Shown here piece after piece: positions 62,286 through 64,000 of a stretch of 64,000 bases of DNA. This stretch comes from Lachnospiraceae bacterium (GTDB lineage Bacteria; Bacillota_A; Clostridia; Lachnospirales; Lachnospiraceae). The notes below the pieces were generated by a model. The model ran no database searches, was not told the origin of the DNA, and was given only the letters and a program-made list of their open reading frames with translations. How positions within the stretch are numbered: the first letter of the stretch is position 1; every line of letters starts with the position of its first letter. The stretch covers positions 1 through 64,000 of the forward strand of contig JAGZJD010000005.1 of the NCBI GenBank assembly GCA_018365895.1, in the 5' to 3' direction. A program made the translations under genes and the position numbers.

Positions 62286-62320
62286 GAGACGCAGCGGCGA
62301 AAATGCCGTTGCTGTCTTTT
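62286..62320 (+). terminator. cadA terminator
   Basis: AGACGCAGCGGC and GCCGTTGCTGTCT pair with one bulged base around GAAAAT and run into TTTT. Its tail touches the feoAB operator. Confidence 0.75.
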
Positions 62321-62344
62321 AGTTCATAGGTTAGACAGAACTAA
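62319..62344 (+). promoter_or_regulatory. DtxR/IdeR-like operator before feoAB
   Basis: TTAGTTC (62319-62325) and GAACTAA (62338-62344) are perfect arms. The inner 19 bases from 62326 (ATAGGTTAG..GAACTAA) agree with the DtxR box TTAGGTTAG-x-CTAACCTAA at 14 of 19 positions. It lies 17 bases before the start, over the ribosome site region. This fits iron repression of feoAB. Confidence 0.6.
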
Positions 62345-62360
62345 TAAGGAGAGCGATACA

Positions 62361-64000
62361 ATGAATTTAAGCGAATTGCAGATTGGCAGTACGGCAACGA
62401 TACTGTCTGTTGGCGGTGATGGGGCGTTACGTCAACACTTTCTTGATATGGGGTTAATTCAAGGAACAGAAGTTACGGTGATTAAGTATGCACCTATGGG
62501 AGATCCAATTGAGCTGCGGATCCATGGTTATGAACTGACAATCCGTTTGGACGATGCGAAGAACATTGAGATCAGTGCAGCGCATGAGCCAAAGAAAGGA
62601 AATACACAGCCGCGGCCAAAAAAGGCATCGCGGCAGGAAAGTCATCATCCGGGATATGGAGAAGGCGGCAAGTTCCATAATCGAAAGGAAGAACAGCCGC
62701 TTCCGGAAAGTGAGACGCTAACGTTTGCGCTTGTGGGCAATCAAAACTGTGGAAAGACAACATTATTCAACCAACTGACAGGATCGAAACAACATGTGGG
62801 AAATTTCCCGGGAGTTACCGTAGATAGAAAAGACGGGGTAATTAAAGGATATAATAATACGTTAATTACCGATCTGCCTGGAATCTACTCCATGTCTCCG
62901 TATAGCAGTGAAGAAATTGTAACGAGAGAATTCGTAATCCAGGAGAAACCGAAAGGCATCATCAATATTGTAGATGCGACAAATATTGAGAGAAATCTTT
63001 ATCTGACAATGCAGCTTCTGGAGCTTGGAATTCCGATGGTAGTGGCGCTAAATATGATGGATGAGCTTTTGCTCAATGACGGATCTGTTCTTGTTAATGA
63101 AATGGAAGAAGCACTCGGAGTTCCGGTAATTCCGATTTCAGCAGCAAAAGGAGAAGGGATCGAAGAGTTGGTGCGTCACGCAGTCCATGTTGCTAAATAT
63201 CAGGAACGACCGCAGGAAATTGATTTTTGCAAGAAAGACGAAGGAATTCACCGTGGAATCCATGCGGTCATGCATTTGATTGAAGACCATGCACAGCAGG
63301 AAGAAATTCCAATCCGATTTGCGGCGAGCAAAATGATGGAGGGCGATGATCAGCTTGCGGAACAGTTAAAGCTTACGGAAAACGAAAAAAGGCTTTTGGA
63401 GGATATTGCGAAGCAGACAGAAGAGGAGACCGGGATGGATCGCTCGGCAGCAGTAGCTCAGATGCGCTTCGACTATATTGAGACCGTATGCAGTAAGACG
63501 GTTATTAAACCAAAAGAAAGCAGAGAGCGTATTCGAAGCCGAAGGATCGACCGGCTTCTTACTGGCAAATATACAGGAATTCCGGCATTTGTGGCAATTA
63601 TGGGGCTTGTATTCTGGCTGACATTTAATGTCATTGGAGCATTTTTGCAGGGGTTGCTTGAAAGCGGGATTGAATCTTTAACAGCATTGGCAGATCAGGC
63701 AATGGCGGCAGCAAATGTCAGTTCAGTGATTCGTTCCCTTGTGATTGACGGTATTTTTAATGGGGTTGGTGGCGTGTTAAGCTTCCTGCCGATTATTGTG
63801 ACACTGTTTTTCTTCCTGTCTCTGTTAGAAGACAGTGGGTATATGGCAAGAGTTGCCTTTATTATGGATAAGCTTCTTCGTAAGCTTGGTCTTTCAGGAA
63901 GAAGTATTGTGCCGATGCTTATTGGATTTGGATGTACGGTTCCGGGAGTTATGGCAAGTCGTACACTGCCGTCTGAGCGTGACCGCAAGATGACGATTCT
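62361..64000 (+). CDS. feoB: ferrous iron transporter, FeoA-FeoB fusion (3' end outside window)
   Basis: The frame is open from ATG 62361 (TAAGGAGAGCG upstream) to the window edge, at least 546 residues. Residues 1-75 are a FeoA/SH3-like domain (LRQHFLDMGLIQGTEVTVIK). A charged linker (about 76-120) leads to the FeoB G domain: G1 VGNQNCGKTTLFNQLTG, G2 GVTVDRKDG, G3 DLPGIYSM, G4 NMMD. A helical GDI region follows, then membrane gates with FGCTVPGVMASRTLPS. FeoB brings in Fe2+. Classical systems keep FeoA separate. Confidence 0.94.
   Translation, partial: MNLSELQIGSTATILSVGGDGALRQHFLDMGLIQGTEVTVIKYAPMGDPIELRIHGYELTIRLDDAKNIEISAAHEPKKGNTQPRPKKASRQESHHPGYGEGGKFHNRKEEQPLPESETLTFALVGNQNCGKTTLFNQLTGSKQHVGNFPGVTVDRKDGVIKGYNNTLITDLPGIYSMSPYSSEEIVTREFVIQEKPKGIINIVDATNIERNLYLTMQLLELGIPMVVALNMMDELLLNDGSVLVNEMEEALGVPVIPISAAKGEGIEELVRHAVHVAKYQERPQEIDFCKKDEGIHRGIHAVMHLIEDHAQQEEIPIRFAASKMMEGDDQLAEQLKLTENEKRLLEDIAKQTEEETGMDRSAAVAQMRFDYIETVCSKTVIKPKESRERIRSRRIDRLLTGKYTGIPAFVAIMGLVFWLTFNVIGAFLQGLLESGIESLTALADQAMAAANVSSVIRSLVIDGIFNGVGGVLSFLPIIVTLFFFLSLLEDSGYMARVAFIMDKLLRKLGLSGRSIVPMLIGFGCTVPGVMASRTLPSERDRKMTI

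Noticed and set aside
1..64000. CRISPR arrays, tRNA or rRNA genes, prophage or intact insertion sequences
   Set aside because: No regular spacer-repeat pattern, no cloverleaf-type sequence with a GGTTCGA arm and no transposase or phage gene was found by reading.

Overview
The window is a stretch of low-GC Firmicutes chromosome. The closest fit is a gut Lachnospiraceae of the Mediterraneibacter / [Ruminococcus] torques type. The evidence is the spore-former gene order HU-rqcP-yabP-yabQ-divIC-spoIIE-tilS-hpt-ftsH, T-box leaders on aminoacyl-tRNA synthetase genes, Gram-positive sortase pili, a selenocysteine formate dehydrogenase and a GH95 fucosidase. The species itself is inferred, not proven. 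No rRNA, tRNA, CRISPR array or intact transposase was recognised.

Layout. 1-1.45 kb: the decayed end of an accessory DUF4869/DUF3990 gene group. 1.5-6.7 kb: a two-component system feeding an FtsX-type ABC exporter, with a TTACA-N4-TGTAA operator in front of the exporter. 6.7-7.4 kb: a chimera of gene remnants (PfkB sugar kinase, DUF3791, pilus tip protein). 7.3-10.4 kb: a sortase pilus operon that has lost its tip gene. 10.6-14.1 kb: flavodoxin, DUF2325, a 26-residue membrane peptide, a DUF6110 protein and an unusual P-type ATPase, behind a DtxR-like palindrome. 14.1-16.7 kb: an oligopeptide ABC ATPase remnant, a cation/proton antiporter and an EFR1 flavodoxin-ferredoxin remnant. 17-22 kb: an amidohydrolase with an EamA transporter, and a convergent GH95 fucosidase. 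22.2-26.9 kb: a BglG/LicR-type regulator and a lactose/cellobiose-family PTS whose last gene is a free-standing RarA/MgsA C-terminal domain. 27-31.5 kb: Hsp20, a MATE exporter, rubredoxin and a DUF885 lipoprotein.

31.6-39.9 kb is a formate module: mobA, moeA, the FNT channel focA, a NuoF-tail/GltD-like flavoprotein, a formate dehydrogenase whose in-frame UGA is read as selenocysteine, and fdhD. 39.9-45.3 kb holds T-box-metG, T-box-proS and cca. 45.3-57.6 kb is core chromosome: a CotS-like coat kinase, a phosphohexomutase, HU, the sporulation/division cluster, tilS-hpt-ftsH and a GH13 glycosidase. Two good sigma-E promoters lie here. 57.6-64 kb: a CpsB-type phosphatase and an LCP protein (cell-envelope glycopolymer assembly), an ArsR-type operator with an HMA chaperone and CadA-type ATPase, and a FeoA-FeoB fusion cut by the window end.

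The most unusual items are the metal-pump cassette at 11.2-14.1 kb, where the ATPase has Phe-Ser-Cys in place of Cys-Pro-Cys. Next are the Sec-formate dehydrogenase paired with an FdhD lacking the CGxCG sulfur-relay motif, the RarA C-terminal domain encoded alone in a PTS operon, a spoIIE product without its membrane domain, and a shared DtxR-like operator linking flavodoxin and FeoAB.
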